Assembly (NCBI GenBank): GCA_963776465.1
Contig: CAVZMV010000001.1
Coordinates: 124,001 to 188,000 of the forward strand
Length of the DNA: 64,000 nt
DNA from: DASRHK01 sp963776465
GTDB lineage: Bacteria > Pseudomonadota > Gammaproteobacteria > Nevskiales > Nevskiaceae
Direction of reading: 5' to 3'
The position numbers were made by a program, and so were the translations under genes. Below are positions 1 to 10,048 of this stretch, in pieces. Below the pieces are notes generated by a model that was not told the origin of the DNA, searched no databases, and was given only the letters and a program-made list of their open reading frames with translations. The stretch's first letter is position 1, and every line of letters starts with the position of its first letter.

Positions 1-306
1 GCGGTAGAAGTTAAGGCCGACGCTGTTGAAAGGCACCGCCGTCCCGCCGATGACGACGTCGGCGATCTCGCGCATCACCGCCGGCATCTCCCCGTCGAGC
101 CGGAAGTGACCGAGCAGCCGCGGCACGTCGACCTCACGGTCGTACATCTTCCGCCGGTCGCGCTGCCACGCCACGGTGTCGCGCACCTGCTCGAACCAGG
201 ATTGCGCCCGGTCGGAGGACACGAAGCCGGGACGGTAGACGATTCCGCCCTCCGGGTCGTCGGCCAGGACCAGGGATTGCGCCTGCAGGAGGGTGAGCTG
301 GGTCAT
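1..306 (-). CDS. alkB: AlkB-like 2-oxoglutarate/Fe(II) dioxygenase, N-terminal part
   Basis: The first 102 codons of a minus-strand gene that runs off the left edge. Reading from ATG at 306 gives an N-terminus (VYRPGFVSSD, WQRDRRKMYDREVDVPRLL, PFNSVGLNFYR) that matches the ALKBH2/3-type AlkB family, which oxidatively removes alkyl groups from DNA or RNA bases. The PRLL and FNSVGLNFYR segments are the substrate-side and first-strand motifs. The Fe-binding HxD...H residues would lie beyond the edge. A GGGGA ribosome site lies directly upstream of the ATG. Because only the N-terminal half is visible, activity cannot be judged. Confidence 0.85.
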   Translation of the reverse strand, partial: MTQLTLLQAQSLVLADDPEGGIVYRPGFVSSDRAQSWFEQVRDTVAWQRDRRKMYDREVDVPRLLGHFRLDGEMPAVMREIADVVIGGTAVPFNSVGLNFYR

Positions 307-460
307 TCCCCGTTGACCATCGCGCCCTGTAGGAATTCTCCCTGCCGGAGCCGGGGTGTGTGGGAAAAACAGCCTCAAGCGCCAGAACCGTGGGACGGGG
401 GTGGCATAAAGGACGGCGACCTGCAGGGGCAGGCAATCGACCAGTGGATGATCCGGGTAA

Positions 461-859
461 ATGAGCGCGCGAAAAGTTCTGTTGATCGACGACGATCCAG
501 TCGTCACTTCTCTCTACGGCAAGATGCTGCGCGAGCAGGGTTTTGACGTCGAGACCGCCGGGGACGGGGCCGAGGGCCTCGAAGCCGTGCGCCGCCGCAT
601 GCCCGACGTGGTGCTGCTGGACCTGGACATGCCCCGCGTCAGCGGCATCAGCTGGCTCAAGACCATCCGCAGCCGCGTCCGCAGCAAGAATCTGCCGGTG
701 GTGATCCTCACCGCCGGACGCAACCGCAAGCAGCTGCGCGCCGCCAAGCATTCCGACGCGGTGTTCGTCCTGGCCAAGGAGACGGTCCGGCCGCACATCG
801 TGGTCGAGGCGCTGACGGCCGCCGCCAGCACCAACGGCAGCGTCAAGGTCTGGACCTAG
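461..859 (+). CDS. Stand-alone response regulator receiver protein
   Basis: A 132-residue single-domain CheY-like receiver with no output domain. The acidic pocket is D10-D12 (LLIDDDP), the phosphoacceptor is D54 (VLLDLDMP), and the switch Thr84 and conserved Lys106 (VLAKE) are present, so it should be phosphorylated normally. It lies just upstream of a PAS-PAS protein and about 3 kb from a hybrid kinase, so it may be a phosphorelay partner of that kinase (inference). An overlapping out-of-frame ATG at 448 was not used. Confidence 0.9.
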   Translation: MSARKVLLIDDDPVVTSLYGKMLREQGFDVETAGDGAEGLEAVRRRMPDVVLLDLDMPRVSGISWLKTIRSRVRSKNLPVVILTAGRNRKQLRAAKHSDAVFVLAKETVRPHIVVEALTAAASTNGSVKVWT

Positions 860-949
860 AGCCGCTCGTCCGGGCGCAATGACCGCTCGGCGCTCGCACG
901 TTCTCGGAGCCGGTCGGGGGCGACAGCATCAGGTCTCCAGGAGGGCTCC

Positions 950-1771
950 ATGACCAACCACAAGGACACCCCCACCGCGCCGCAGCCCACGCTCGCGCCC
1001 GGCGAAGACCCGTACCGGCTGCTCGTCGACAGCGTCCACGACTACGGCCTGGTCATGCTCGACCAGGAAGGGCTCGTGCTCACCTGGAACACCGGCGCCG
1101 CGCGTCTCAACGGCTACACGTCCGATGAGATCCTGGGCCGGCACTTCTCCCTGCTCTACACCCCGGACGCGATCAGCTGCGGCTGGCCCGAGTACCAGCT
1201 CGAGACGGCCGCGCGCGACGGCCGCTTCGAGGACGAAGGCTGGCGCGTGCGCAAGGACAGCACGCGCTTCTGGGCCAACGTCGTCATCACCGCGCTGCGC
1301 TTCGGCGACGGCAAGCTGCGCGGCTTCGCCATGATCACGCGTGACCTCACCGAGCGGCGCCTGCAGCAGGAGGCGCTGCGCCGCAGCGAGGAGCGCTTCC
1401 GGCTGATGGTAACCGGCATCAAGGATTACGCCATCTTCATGCTCGACCCGGATGGCCGCATCGTCAGCTGGAACACCGGCGCCCAGGCGATCCTCGGGCA
1501 CACCTCCGGCGAGGTGCTGGGGCGCTATCACGACGTGTTCTTCCGCCGCGAGGACATCACTGCCGGCGACCCCGCGGCGGAGCTCGCGGCCGCGCGAACG
1601 AACGGGCGCTCGGAGGACGAAGGCTGGCGCGTGCGCAAGGACGGCGATGCCTTCTGGGCGAACGCGATCGTCACCACGCTCTACGATTCGCAAGGCGACC
1701 TGTGCGGATACGCCAGCGTCGTGCGCGATCTCACCGAGCATCAGCGCGAGCAGATCTCCAACGCCGCCTGA
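950..1771 (+). CDS. PAS-PAS sensor protein without output domain
   Basis: A 273-residue cytosolic protein made of two PAS folds (about residues 20-135 and 145-265), each ending in a PAC-like RDLTE motif. It carries a good ribosome site (AGGAGGG) before the ATG. It stops exactly where the related hybrid kinase at 3766-5697 continues into its HisKA domain. Both PAS domains contain the phrase DEGWRVRKD, and long stretches match the hybrid kinase almost base for base. No kinase, cyclase or GGDEF domain follows, so it may sense redox or a ligand and act by binding the kinase. That role is inferred from context. Confidence 0.85.
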   Translation: MTNHKDTPTAPQPTLAPGEDPYRLLVDSVHDYGLVMLDQEGLVLTWNTGAARLNGYTSDEILGRHFSLLYTPDAISCGWPEYQLETAARDGRFEDEGWRVRKDSTRFWANVVITALRFGDGKLRGFAMITRDLTERRLQQEALRRSEERFRLMVTGIKDYAIFMLDPDGRIVSWNTGAQAILGHTSGEVLGRYHDVFFRREDITAGDPAAELAAARTNGRSEDEGWRVRKDGDAFWANAIVTTLYDSQGDLCGYASVVRDLTEHQREQISNAA

Positions 1772-1785
1772 CGGCGCGCGTTCTT

Positions 1786-3609
1786 TCAGCCGCCGTCGGC
1801 CTTGATCAGCTGCGCGAGCAGCGTGCGCGTCTGCGCATCCGGATTGGTCGGCGTCGACAGACCCTGCTTCAGGTCAGCGACGAACTGGTCGATGTTGACC
1901 CCGAGCGGGCTGGCGCCGTCGAACTCTGCGAATACGATGCTGTTCTGCGCAGGGTAGAACGCCTCGAGCTTCACCCATCGCATCTTCTGCGTCGAATGCT
2001 CGTAGACGCGGAACCATCGCCCCGCGCGTAGCAAGTCGCCCAGCGCCTGCAGGAACGGCTGCCGCGCAGCGTTCTGAACGGCGGCGACGGCGGCGCTGTC
2101 GCGCGCACGCGGACCGCCCTGCTCCGCCGATGCCGCAGCCGGTGGTGGCGGAGGCGGCGGTGGCGGTGGCGGCGGAGCTGCACGCACCGGAGGCGGTGGT
2201 GGTGCTGGACGCGGCGGTGGCGGTGGAGGCGGAGCTGCACGGACCGGTGGCGGCCGCTCCTGCGCATCCTGCGCCCGCGGCACTTGCGCGTCCCTGTGCG
2301 GCGGCGGCGCAGGACGCGGTGGTGGTGGCGGCGGTGGCGGAGCTGCGCGCACCGGCGGTGGCGGTGGCGGTGGTGGCGCAGCGCGCGGTGGTGGCGGAGG
2401 TGGTGGCGCAGCACGCGGTGGCGGCGACGGTGGAGGCGCTGCTCGCATCGGAGGCGACGGCGACTTCGCGATCATCTGCTTGGCCAGGATCTCGTCGAGC
2501 GTCGAGTCGATGGGGTCGCCTTCGGGCGCGTCGGCCACGATCATGCGCGGCATGTTGGGCGGCGGCTGCGGAATCGCCGAAGGCGTCGGCCGGTTCATCA
2601 TGAATGCGGTGAGCTTGCGCAGCCCGCGCAGAACCACCAGGCCCGAGCTGTCTTCCAGGCCCGCTTCGCGCAGGCCCGACTCCAGCCGCTTGAGCAAGGC
2701 GTCGGGGATTGCAGTCCCCTCTTCCGCCGCCGGCACGTGCTCGAGCAGCGAGTCCAGGCAGTCCAGCCCGTCGCGCCACGCCTGGCTGTCAGGGCCCTTC
2801 TCCAGCAGGCGCTTGACCAGCACCGCCGACCATTCTTCCTGCACCAGGTACTCGACCAGCTGCGGCATCCGCGTGGTCAGGACGCGGGACTGCACTGCCT
2901 TGCCGACGACGTCGCGCGCGCGGCGCTGACGCGTGGCCTCGCGATCCTTGCGCTCCTCGGTCAGCTGGGCGAGGAACTCCTCGATCTGCGGCGTCTCCAT
3001 CGGCGTGAGCTTGGTCAGCGCCGGACGCACGAACGATGCGGAGAGGTCGAAATCGTGCGCCGCGTTCTGCAGCAGCTCGTCCAGGTGACGCTCGCCGTGC
3101 TTGCCGGTCAGCAGCGACTCTGACGCTTTCTGCACCAGGTCGCCGGAGACGATGCGCAGCGGGTGCGCGCGCTGGGCGAAGAACCCGGGGTCCGCGAGGG
3201 CCGACTTGATCAGCGGGAAGCGCAGCGTCCCGAAACCGACCTTGAAGTTGCCGGGGATGCTCGGGTCCTCGTCCACCGCCGAGAACATGCGCGACACCAG
3301 GCCGAGGCGCTGGATGATGGCGCGCTGGCTCCCGCTCAGGCCCTTGGCGCCTTCCTTGACCTGCTCGCTCTTGAGCAGCTCCTCGGCGAGGTCGGCGTTG
3401 GAGAATCCGGCCTGCTTGGGATCGCGCGCCCGGATCACGGACTGCAGCAGGGTCTTGGTCAGCGGGTCCAACGCCTGGGCGCTGGCGATCATCGAGATGC
3501 CGGGGCTCGACGCGGGCCTGACCCCGGCGTTGGCCTCCTGCTCCGCTTCCGCCAGCGCGCGCTGCTGCTGTTCCTGGAGAAGACGCCGGAATTCTTCTAT
3601 ATCAGCCAT
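1786..3609 (-). CDS. DUF1631-like protein with long proline-rich linker
   Basis: A 607-residue protein beginning MADIEEFRRLLQEQQ. The helical N-terminal two-thirds (RFPLIKSALADPGFF followed by HPLR) and the C-terminal 90-residue beta-rich region (GRWFRVYEHSTQKMRWVKLEAFYP) resemble the conserved ends of the DUF1631 family, whose function is unknown. Between them, residues about 385-500 are alternating polyproline runs and R-A-A-P-P units. That linker contains one copy of a 51-base repeat (peptide HRDAQVPRAQDAQERP at about 435-451) also found in two other genes of this window. It is convergent with the PAS protein and has no signal peptide. Confidence 0.75.
   Translation of the reverse strand: MADIEEFRRLLQEQQQRALAEAEQEANAGVRPASSPGISMIASAQALDPLTKTLLQSVIRARDPKQAGFSNADLAEELLKSEQVKEGAKGLSGSQRAIIQRLGLVSRMFSAVDEDPSIPGNFKVGFGTLRFPLIKSALADPGFFAQRAHPLRIVSGDLVQKASESLLTGKHGERHLDELLQNAAHDFDLSASFVRPALTKLTPMETPQIEEFLAQLTEERKDREATRQRRARDVVGKAVQSRVLTTRMPQLVEYLVQEEWSAVLVKRLLEKGPDSQAWRDGLDCLDSLLEHVPAAEEGTAIPDALLKRLESGLREAGLEDSSGLVVLRGLRKLTAFMMNRPTPSAIPQPPPNMPRMIVADAPEGDPIDSTLDEILAKQMIAKSPSPPMRAAPPPSPPPRAAPPPPPPPRAAPPPPPPPPVRAAPPPPPPPPRPAPPPHRDAQVPRAQDAQERPPPVRAAPPPPPPPRPAPPPPPVRAAPPPPPPPPPPPPAAASAEQGGPRARDSAAVAAVQNAARQPFLQALGDLLRAGRWFRVYEHSTQKMRWVKLEAFYPAQNSIVFAEFDGASPLGVNIDQFVADLKQGLSTPTNPDAQTRTLLAQLIKADGG
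2125..2450 (-). repeat. Proline-codon repeat tract inside the DUF1631-like gene
   Basis: A GC-rich, imperfect triplet-based array (GGTGGC-type units on the plus strand). It encodes runs of six to twelve prolines separated by Arg-Ala-Ala units. Such arrays often vary in length between strains by slippage. Open frames in the other phases here are a composition effect. Confidence 0.8.
2252..2302 (-). repeat. 51-base dispersed in-frame element, copy 1
   Basis: First of three near-identical 51-base copies in the window (others at 12459-12509 and 34141-34191). It is read in frame as HRDAQVPRAQDAQERP. The core contains a GCGCA-GGA-TGCGC hairpin and a CCGCGG palindrome. This copy differs from copy 3 at one base (GCGCAAG versus GTGCAAG). 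Confidence 0.9.
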
Positions 3610-3765
3610 CAGTCGCTCGTCAGGAGGACCGCTGCGGACTGGACGTCCGGTTCGGCGCAGCGGGAGGCATAGCGTAGTCGATATGGGGACGCCGTAAAAC
3701 CGGAACTTGCCGGCCGCCGGGACATGTCTACTAGACTACGAGCGGTCTTCACGAGGGAGTTACGG

Positions 3766-5697
<1,932 letters not shown>

Positions 5698-5707
5698 GCG
5701 CCCAGGC

Positions 5708-6619
5708 ATGAGATTCCTGATCTCCAGCCTGCTGGCCGTCGCCGTGCTGACGGGCCTGTACTGGTGGGCGGCGGTGGACGGGGGCCTGCCGGAGGACGCG
5801 ACCTTCAAGCTCGACCTCGAAGAGATCCGCAGGCTTGCCGACGCGTCGCCGGGCGACAAGCCCACGCGCGTGCGCTACGAGAACGTCGCGGCGTTCCGGT
5901 TCTTCGCCGGCATGATCGTCGCCGGCGACCCGTGGTCCGCCGCGGCCATGCCGGTCTACGCCTACCAGATCGTCTACCCGGATCACACGGCGATGATCGA
6001 CGCGGCGTTCGATCGCAAGACCGCCCCGCCCGACTTCATCACGGCGACATACGACGGCGCCGCGTACGAGCGCGTGCAGGAGGCGCTGACCAAGGCCGCC
6101 CTGATCGTCATCACGCACGAGCACATGGATCACATCGGCGGCGTCATGCAGCACCCGGCGATCGCCGCATTGCTGCCGGCGCTGCGCCTGACCGACACGC
6201 AGCTGGCGCATCCGGAGCGCATGCGGCCCGTCGACATCCCCAAGGACGTGTTCCACAACTACGACGCGCTGCACTACACCCGCATGACCGCGCTCGCGCC
6301 CGGCATGGTCGCGATCGCGGCGCCGGGCCACACGCCGGGAAGCCAGATGATCTACGTCAAGCTCGCCGACGGCCGCGAGCTGTTGTTCCTCGGCGACGTC
6401 GTCTGGCACATGCGCAACATCGACGAGCAGAAGGAGCGGCCACGCTGGGTGACGGGGCTCCTGGTCCGCGAGGACCGCGCGCAGGTGTCCGGCGAGATCA
6501 AGGCGCTGCACGCCTTGCGCAACAGCGAGCCGGGCATCGGCATCGTGCCCGGTCACGACGGCGACGTGATCGAGCGCCTGACTGCGGCCGGGATGCTGGA
6601 AAAAGGCTTCGCGCCCTAA
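5708..6619 (+). CDS. Metallo-beta-lactamase-fold hydrolase, membrane-anchored or exported
   Basis: A 303-residue protein with an N-terminal hydrophobic signal or anchor (residues 1-22) and the MBL zinc motif HEHMDH at 137-142. Further zinc-ligand segments are APGHTPGSQ and LFLGDVVW. The fold is clear, but the substrate is not: the family includes lactonases, glyoxalases and phosphodiesterases. It starts ten bases after the hybrid kinase stop and is followed 15 bases later by an Lnt-like gene, so the three may be co-transcribed. Confidence 0.85.
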   Translation: MRFLISSLLAVAVLTGLYWWAAVDGGLPEDATFKLDLEEIRRLADASPGDKPTRVRYENVAAFRFFAGMIVAGDPWSAAAMPVYAYQIVYPDHTAMIDAAFDRKTAPPDFITATYDGAAYERVQEALTKAALIVITHEHMDHIGGVMQHPAIAALLPALRLTDTQLAHPERMRPVDIPKDVFHNYDALHYTRMTALAPGMVAIAAPGHTPGSQMIYVKLADGRELLFLGDVVWHMRNIDEQKERPRWVTGLLVREDRAQVSGEIKALHALRNSEPGIGIVPGHDGDVIERLTAAGMLEKGFAP

Positions 6620-6634
6620 AACACCGATCCGCGC

Positions 6635-8053
6635 GTGCGCCTGCCGATCCTCCTGGTCCTGGTCCTGGCAACGCAGCCGTTCGCCAACGGGCGCTGGACC
6701 GTGCCGATCGTCGCGTGGCTGGCGCCGATCCTGCTCTTGCGTTTGCTGCGGACCTCGCCGGGCTGGCGCGGACTCGGCGTCGGCTGGCTGATCTTCACCG
6801 TCGGCTGGGCCGTGCAGTGGTGGGACATCGTCAGCCTGCCGCGTCCGTGGTTCGCGCTGGCGGCGCTCGGCTGCGGCAGCACCGGCTTTCTGCCTTACTG
6901 CATCGATCGATGGCTCTCCCGGCGCATTCCCGGCTTCGCCTCGACGCTGGTGCTGCCGACGGCGCAGGTCTCGGTCGAGTGGATCCTTGCCACCGCAACG
7001 CCCAACGGCACCTGGGGCGCCCTCGCCTACACGCAGTCCGGCGACTTGCCGTTGATGCAGCTCGCGTCGATCACCGGCATCTATGGGCTGAGCTTCCTGA
7101 TCGCGTGGGCCGCGTCGAGCGCCAACTTCGTCTGGGACCATCGGCAGTGGCCGCCGCTCGCCTTGCGCGCGACCGCGATTTTCGCCGGCGTGCTGATGCT
7201 GGTGCTGATCTTCGGCGGCGCGCGCCTGGCGCTGCCAGACAGCGAAGGTCCGAGCGTGCGCGTGGCGACGATCGCGCCCAACGAGGATCGCGCGCACGAT
7301 CCGGCGCTCGGCCTGGGCGCGCTCGAGGAGCTGTTCCGTCGCTCCAGCGACGAAGCCAGCGCGGGCGCGAAAGTGATCCTGTGGCCCGAGGACTCGTTCT
7401 TCGTCTTCAAGAGCCAGGAGCCGGCGGTGCTCGACCGCGCGCGGCGGTTGGCGCGCAAGTACCAGGTGCACCTGGGTATGGCCTACGGCGCGCGGCTCGG
7501 CGAGGACTCGCCGCGCTACGAGAACAAGTTCGTGCTGGTCACGCCGACCGGCGAGATCGCCTGGGAGTACCTGAAGAATCACCCGGTGCCGGGACGCGAG
7601 CTTGCGACCATCGTGCGCGGCACGCAGGGACTGGCGCTGCTCGAGACAGCGGACGGACACCACTACGCGGGCGCGATCTGCTACGACGGCGACTTCCCCG
7701 GCCTGTTCCGCCGCGCCGGCAAGGCCGGGACGCAGGTGCTTTTCCTCCCCGCCGACGACTGGCGCGCGATCGATCCGCTGCACACGCGCATGTCGGTGTT
7801 CCGCGGCATCGAGCAGGGAGCGTCGGTCGTGCGCCCGACCATGCGCGGCCTGTCGATCGCGACGAACCACAAAGGCGAGGTGCTGGCGACGTCCGACTGG
7901 TTCGCCGACCCGCACCACACGCTGACGGCGTCGGTGCCGCTGCGCCACGTGCGCACGATCTATTCGCTGGTCGGAGATCTGTTCGCGTGGCTGTGCCTGG
8001 CGGTACTCGTCGCGCTCGCGGCGCGAGCCCGGCCGTGGACGCGATCGACCTGA
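6635..8053 (+). CDS. Apolipoprotein N-acyltransferase-like (nitrilase-fold) membrane protein
   Basis: A 472-residue protein from a GTG start. The N-terminal 200 residues hold about six membrane segments. The rest is a carbon-nitrogen hydrolase domain with the expected Glu-Lys-Cys triad at about E252 (LWPEDS), K314 (EYLKNHPVPG) and C349 (GAICYDGDFP). This layout is that of Lnt, which N-acylates the N-terminal cysteine of lipoproteins in the inner membrane. It is slightly shorter than E. coli Lnt and is not next to corC or ybeX as lnt usually is, so it could be a second, specialised paralogue. A final hydrophobic helix near the C-terminus fits the family. Confidence 0.85.
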   Translation: MRLPILLVLVLATQPFANGRWTVPIVAWLAPILLLRLLRTSPGWRGLGVGWLIFTVGWAVQWWDIVSLPRPWFALAALGCGSTGFLPYCIDRWLSRRIPGFASTLVLPTAQVSVEWILATATPNGTWGALAYTQSGDLPLMQLASITGIYGLSFLIAWAASSANFVWDHRQWPPLALRATAIFAGVLMLVLIFGGARLALPDSEGPSVRVATIAPNEDRAHDPALGLGALEELFRRSSDEASAGAKVILWPEDSFFVFKSQEPAVLDRARRLARKYQVHLGMAYGARLGEDSPRYENKFVLVTPTGEIAWEYLKNHPVPGRELATIVRGTQGLALLETADGHHYAGAICYDGDFPGLFRRAGKAGTQVLFLPADDWRAIDPLHTRMSVFRGIEQGASVVRPTMRGLSIATNHKGEVLATSDWFADPHHTLTASVPLRHVRTIYSLVGDLFAWLCLAVLVALAARARPWTRST

Positions 8054-8620
8054 TCAGCCAGCCGCCGGACTCGCCGCCTTCGTAAGCACGCGATTCTCCG
8101 CTGCGTTCATCGCCAGGTCCGCCGCGGTCTTGAGCAGCGTGAACAGCAGGATCCACACGCCGCTGTTCTCGCCGGCGTTCGCCGCGCCGAACAGGATCGT
8201 CACGTGCATCGGCAGCACGCGCAGGTATGGCAGGAACATCAGCGTGCCGATGTTGGGATGCCCGCGCTGGATCGTCTCGATGGTCTGGCTGTAGGCCATG
8301 TGCTGCTGGACGAGGAACGAGATGCCCGCGCCGGCGATCCACAGCCAGGTCTGATCGGCAGGCCAGCGCGCCGCCAGGAACGCGAAGTAGACCGCGTGGA
8401 AGACGCCGTAGTGCACCAGGAAGAAGGTCGCCGTGCTGCGCCGCGTCTTGTCGGTCTCCTCGGCCGGCTTGCCGTTGATCTTGAAATCCGAGACGTCGAA
8501 GCGCTTCAGCGCCAGGATCCGCCGTGCGGCATACAGGCCGATGATCACGCTCTGGATCCAGTACGGCCAGAGCAGGTCCGACAGCCGCCAGCCCAGCGCG
8601 ATCCCGACCGCCGCAACCAC
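8054..8620 (-). CDS. DUF6498-like multi-pass membrane protein
   Basis: A 188-residue membrane protein with about four to five hydrophobic segments, beginning at a GTG. The start YWIQSVIIGLYAARRI resembles the opening of DUF6498 proteins, which have no known function. The frame stays open upstream (GWRGLLVANL...) into the end of the cyclase gene, so the true start may be earlier and overlap that gene. It ends one base after the convergent Lnt-like gene. Confidence 0.65.
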   Translation of the reverse strand: MVAAVGIALGWRLSDLLWPYWIQSVIIGLYAARRILALKRFDVSDFKINGKPAEETDKTRRSTATFFLVHYGVFHAVYFAFLAARWPADQTWLWIAGAGISFLVQQHMAYSQTIETIQRGHPNIGTLMFLPYLRVLPMHVTILFGAANAGENSGVWILLFTLLKTAADLAMNAAENRVLTKAASPAAG

Positions 8621-8663
8621 GAGGTTGGCGACGAGCAGGCCTCGCCAGCCTGACTGCGCTGGC

Positions 8664-10040
8664 TCAGGCGGCGACGCGGTACACCTCCAGCGGCGCGCTC
8701 TTGCCCTTGACCGCGAGCGGCGGCAACGCCTCGGCGGCGATGCCGCTGGCTGCCACCGAGGCCGCGCCGATCAGGATCTCGCCGCCGCCTGCGGACGCGC
8801 ACAGGCGGCTGGCGACGTTCACGCAGTCGCCGATCATGGTGTATTCCTCGCGATCCTCGTTGCCGACCGCGCCCGCGACGACCGTGCCGGTGTTGACGCC
8901 GATGCCGATCTCCAGCGGCCGCTCTGCGCCAAATGCGTGCGCGGCATTGAGCTCGCGCATCTTGGCCTGCATGGCGATGGCGCAATCGATGGCAGCCTTC
9001 GCATGGTCGGCGCGATCCGCTGGCGCGCCGAACACCACCATCATGCCGTCGCCGGTGAAGCGGTTGATGTAGCCGTCCCTGGCTTCGACGATCTCGATCA
9101 TCCGCTCGAACAGGAAGTCGAGCATGCGGATGACGTCCTCCGACGACATCGCTTCCGACAGAGCCGTGAATCCGCGCAAGTCGAAGAACAGCACGGTGAT
9201 CTCCCGCCGCTCGCTGGAGATCTGCCCTTCCTGCTGGCGCCGCAGCGCGAACAGCACCGCCGGCGTCACGTAACGCCGCAGGTCGGCGGTCATGAGCTTG
9301 AGCGCGCGTGCCAGCCCGGCCAGCTCGTCGCGGCCGTCGTCGGGGATGTGCGCGTCCAGGTTGCCGCGGCTGACTTCGTGTACCGCTGCCGACAGCTGCT
9401 CGAGCTTGCCCGCCATCGGGCGCGCCAGCACCTGCGCCACGCCCCAGACGACGAATGCGGTCAGGCCGAGCTGCAGCGACCAGGCGAGCACGGAAAGCTT
9501 TCCGGAATCGTTGTGGATGAGGAGCGAGAAGAATGCATACAGCGCGATCGAGGAGCCGGCCGAGATGAGGCCAAGCCAGGTCAGCCGCGTGCGCAGGCGG
9601 CGCAGGCCGGCCAGCGAATGCTCGACCAGCTCGAGCAGGCCCGCGAGCACGCTGCTGACGGCGGCGCCGTAGGCGAACACCACCAGCACCATGTAAGGCG
9701 GAACCGCGATGTCCCTGGCGCTGATCACCGCATCCGTGGCGTCGAGCGACGTCACGAGCACCAGCCCGAACACCAGCACGCGGATCAGCCAGCGCCATTG
9801 CGGGCGGCGCACGCGGACGATGTCGTCGAGCGCGAACGCCGCGCGCCCTGCCATCGCCGCCGATGCGCAGACCAGGATGACGGTCGCGACGAACGCCGCC
9901 TGCGGCGGCGGCGCGGGGAACAGCCACGCCAGCACGTGGATGCCGAGCACCATCCATCCGGCGATCACGGTGGACAGCAGCACGATGCGGCGGGACTCGG
10001 CCAAGTGCTCCTTCACCAGCCCGTGGTCGGGCTCAGCCAT
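8664..10040 (-). CDS. Membrane-bound class III adenylate/guanylate cyclase
   Basis: A 458-residue protein. About six membrane segments (residues 20-230) are followed by a HAMP-like linker (LARPMAGKLEQLSAAV), then a class III nucleotide cyclase domain. Metal-binding aspartates are visible in FFDLRGFT and RFTGDGMMVVFG, and the active-site strand IGIGVNTGTVVAGAVG and the segment MIGDCVNVASRL are intact, so it should be catalytic and make cAMP or cGMP from ATP or GTP. ATG at 10040 follows the TonB receptor stop by eight bases, so the two may share a transcript. Confidence 0.9.
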   Translation of the reverse strand: MAEPDHGLVKEHLAESRRIVLLSTVIAGWMVLGIHVLAWLFPAPPPQAAFVATVILVCASAAMAGRAAFALDDIVRVRRPQWRWLIRVLVFGLVLVTSLDATDAVISARDIAVPPYMVLVVFAYGAAVSSVLAGLLELVEHSLAGLRRLRTRLTWLGLISAGSSIALYAFFSLLIHNDSGKLSVLAWSLQLGLTAFVVWGVAQVLARPMAGKLEQLSAAVHEVSRGNLDAHIPDDGRDELAGLARALKLMTADLRRYVTPAVLFALRRQQEGQISSERREITVLFFDLRGFTALSEAMSSEDVIRMLDFLFERMIEIVEARDGYINRFTGDGMMVVFGAPADRADHAKAAIDCAIAMQAKMRELNAAHAFGAERPLEIGIGVNTGTVVAGAVGNEDREEYTMIGDCVNVASRLCASAGGGEILIGAASVAASGIAAEALPPLAVKGKSAPLEVYRVAA

Positions 10041-10048
10041 GCCGGCCT

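Noticed and set aside
2130..2603. A plus-strand Ala/Val-rich frame over the proline-rich tract.
   Set aside because: It arises from the triplet repeat read in the other direction and has no start context or family.
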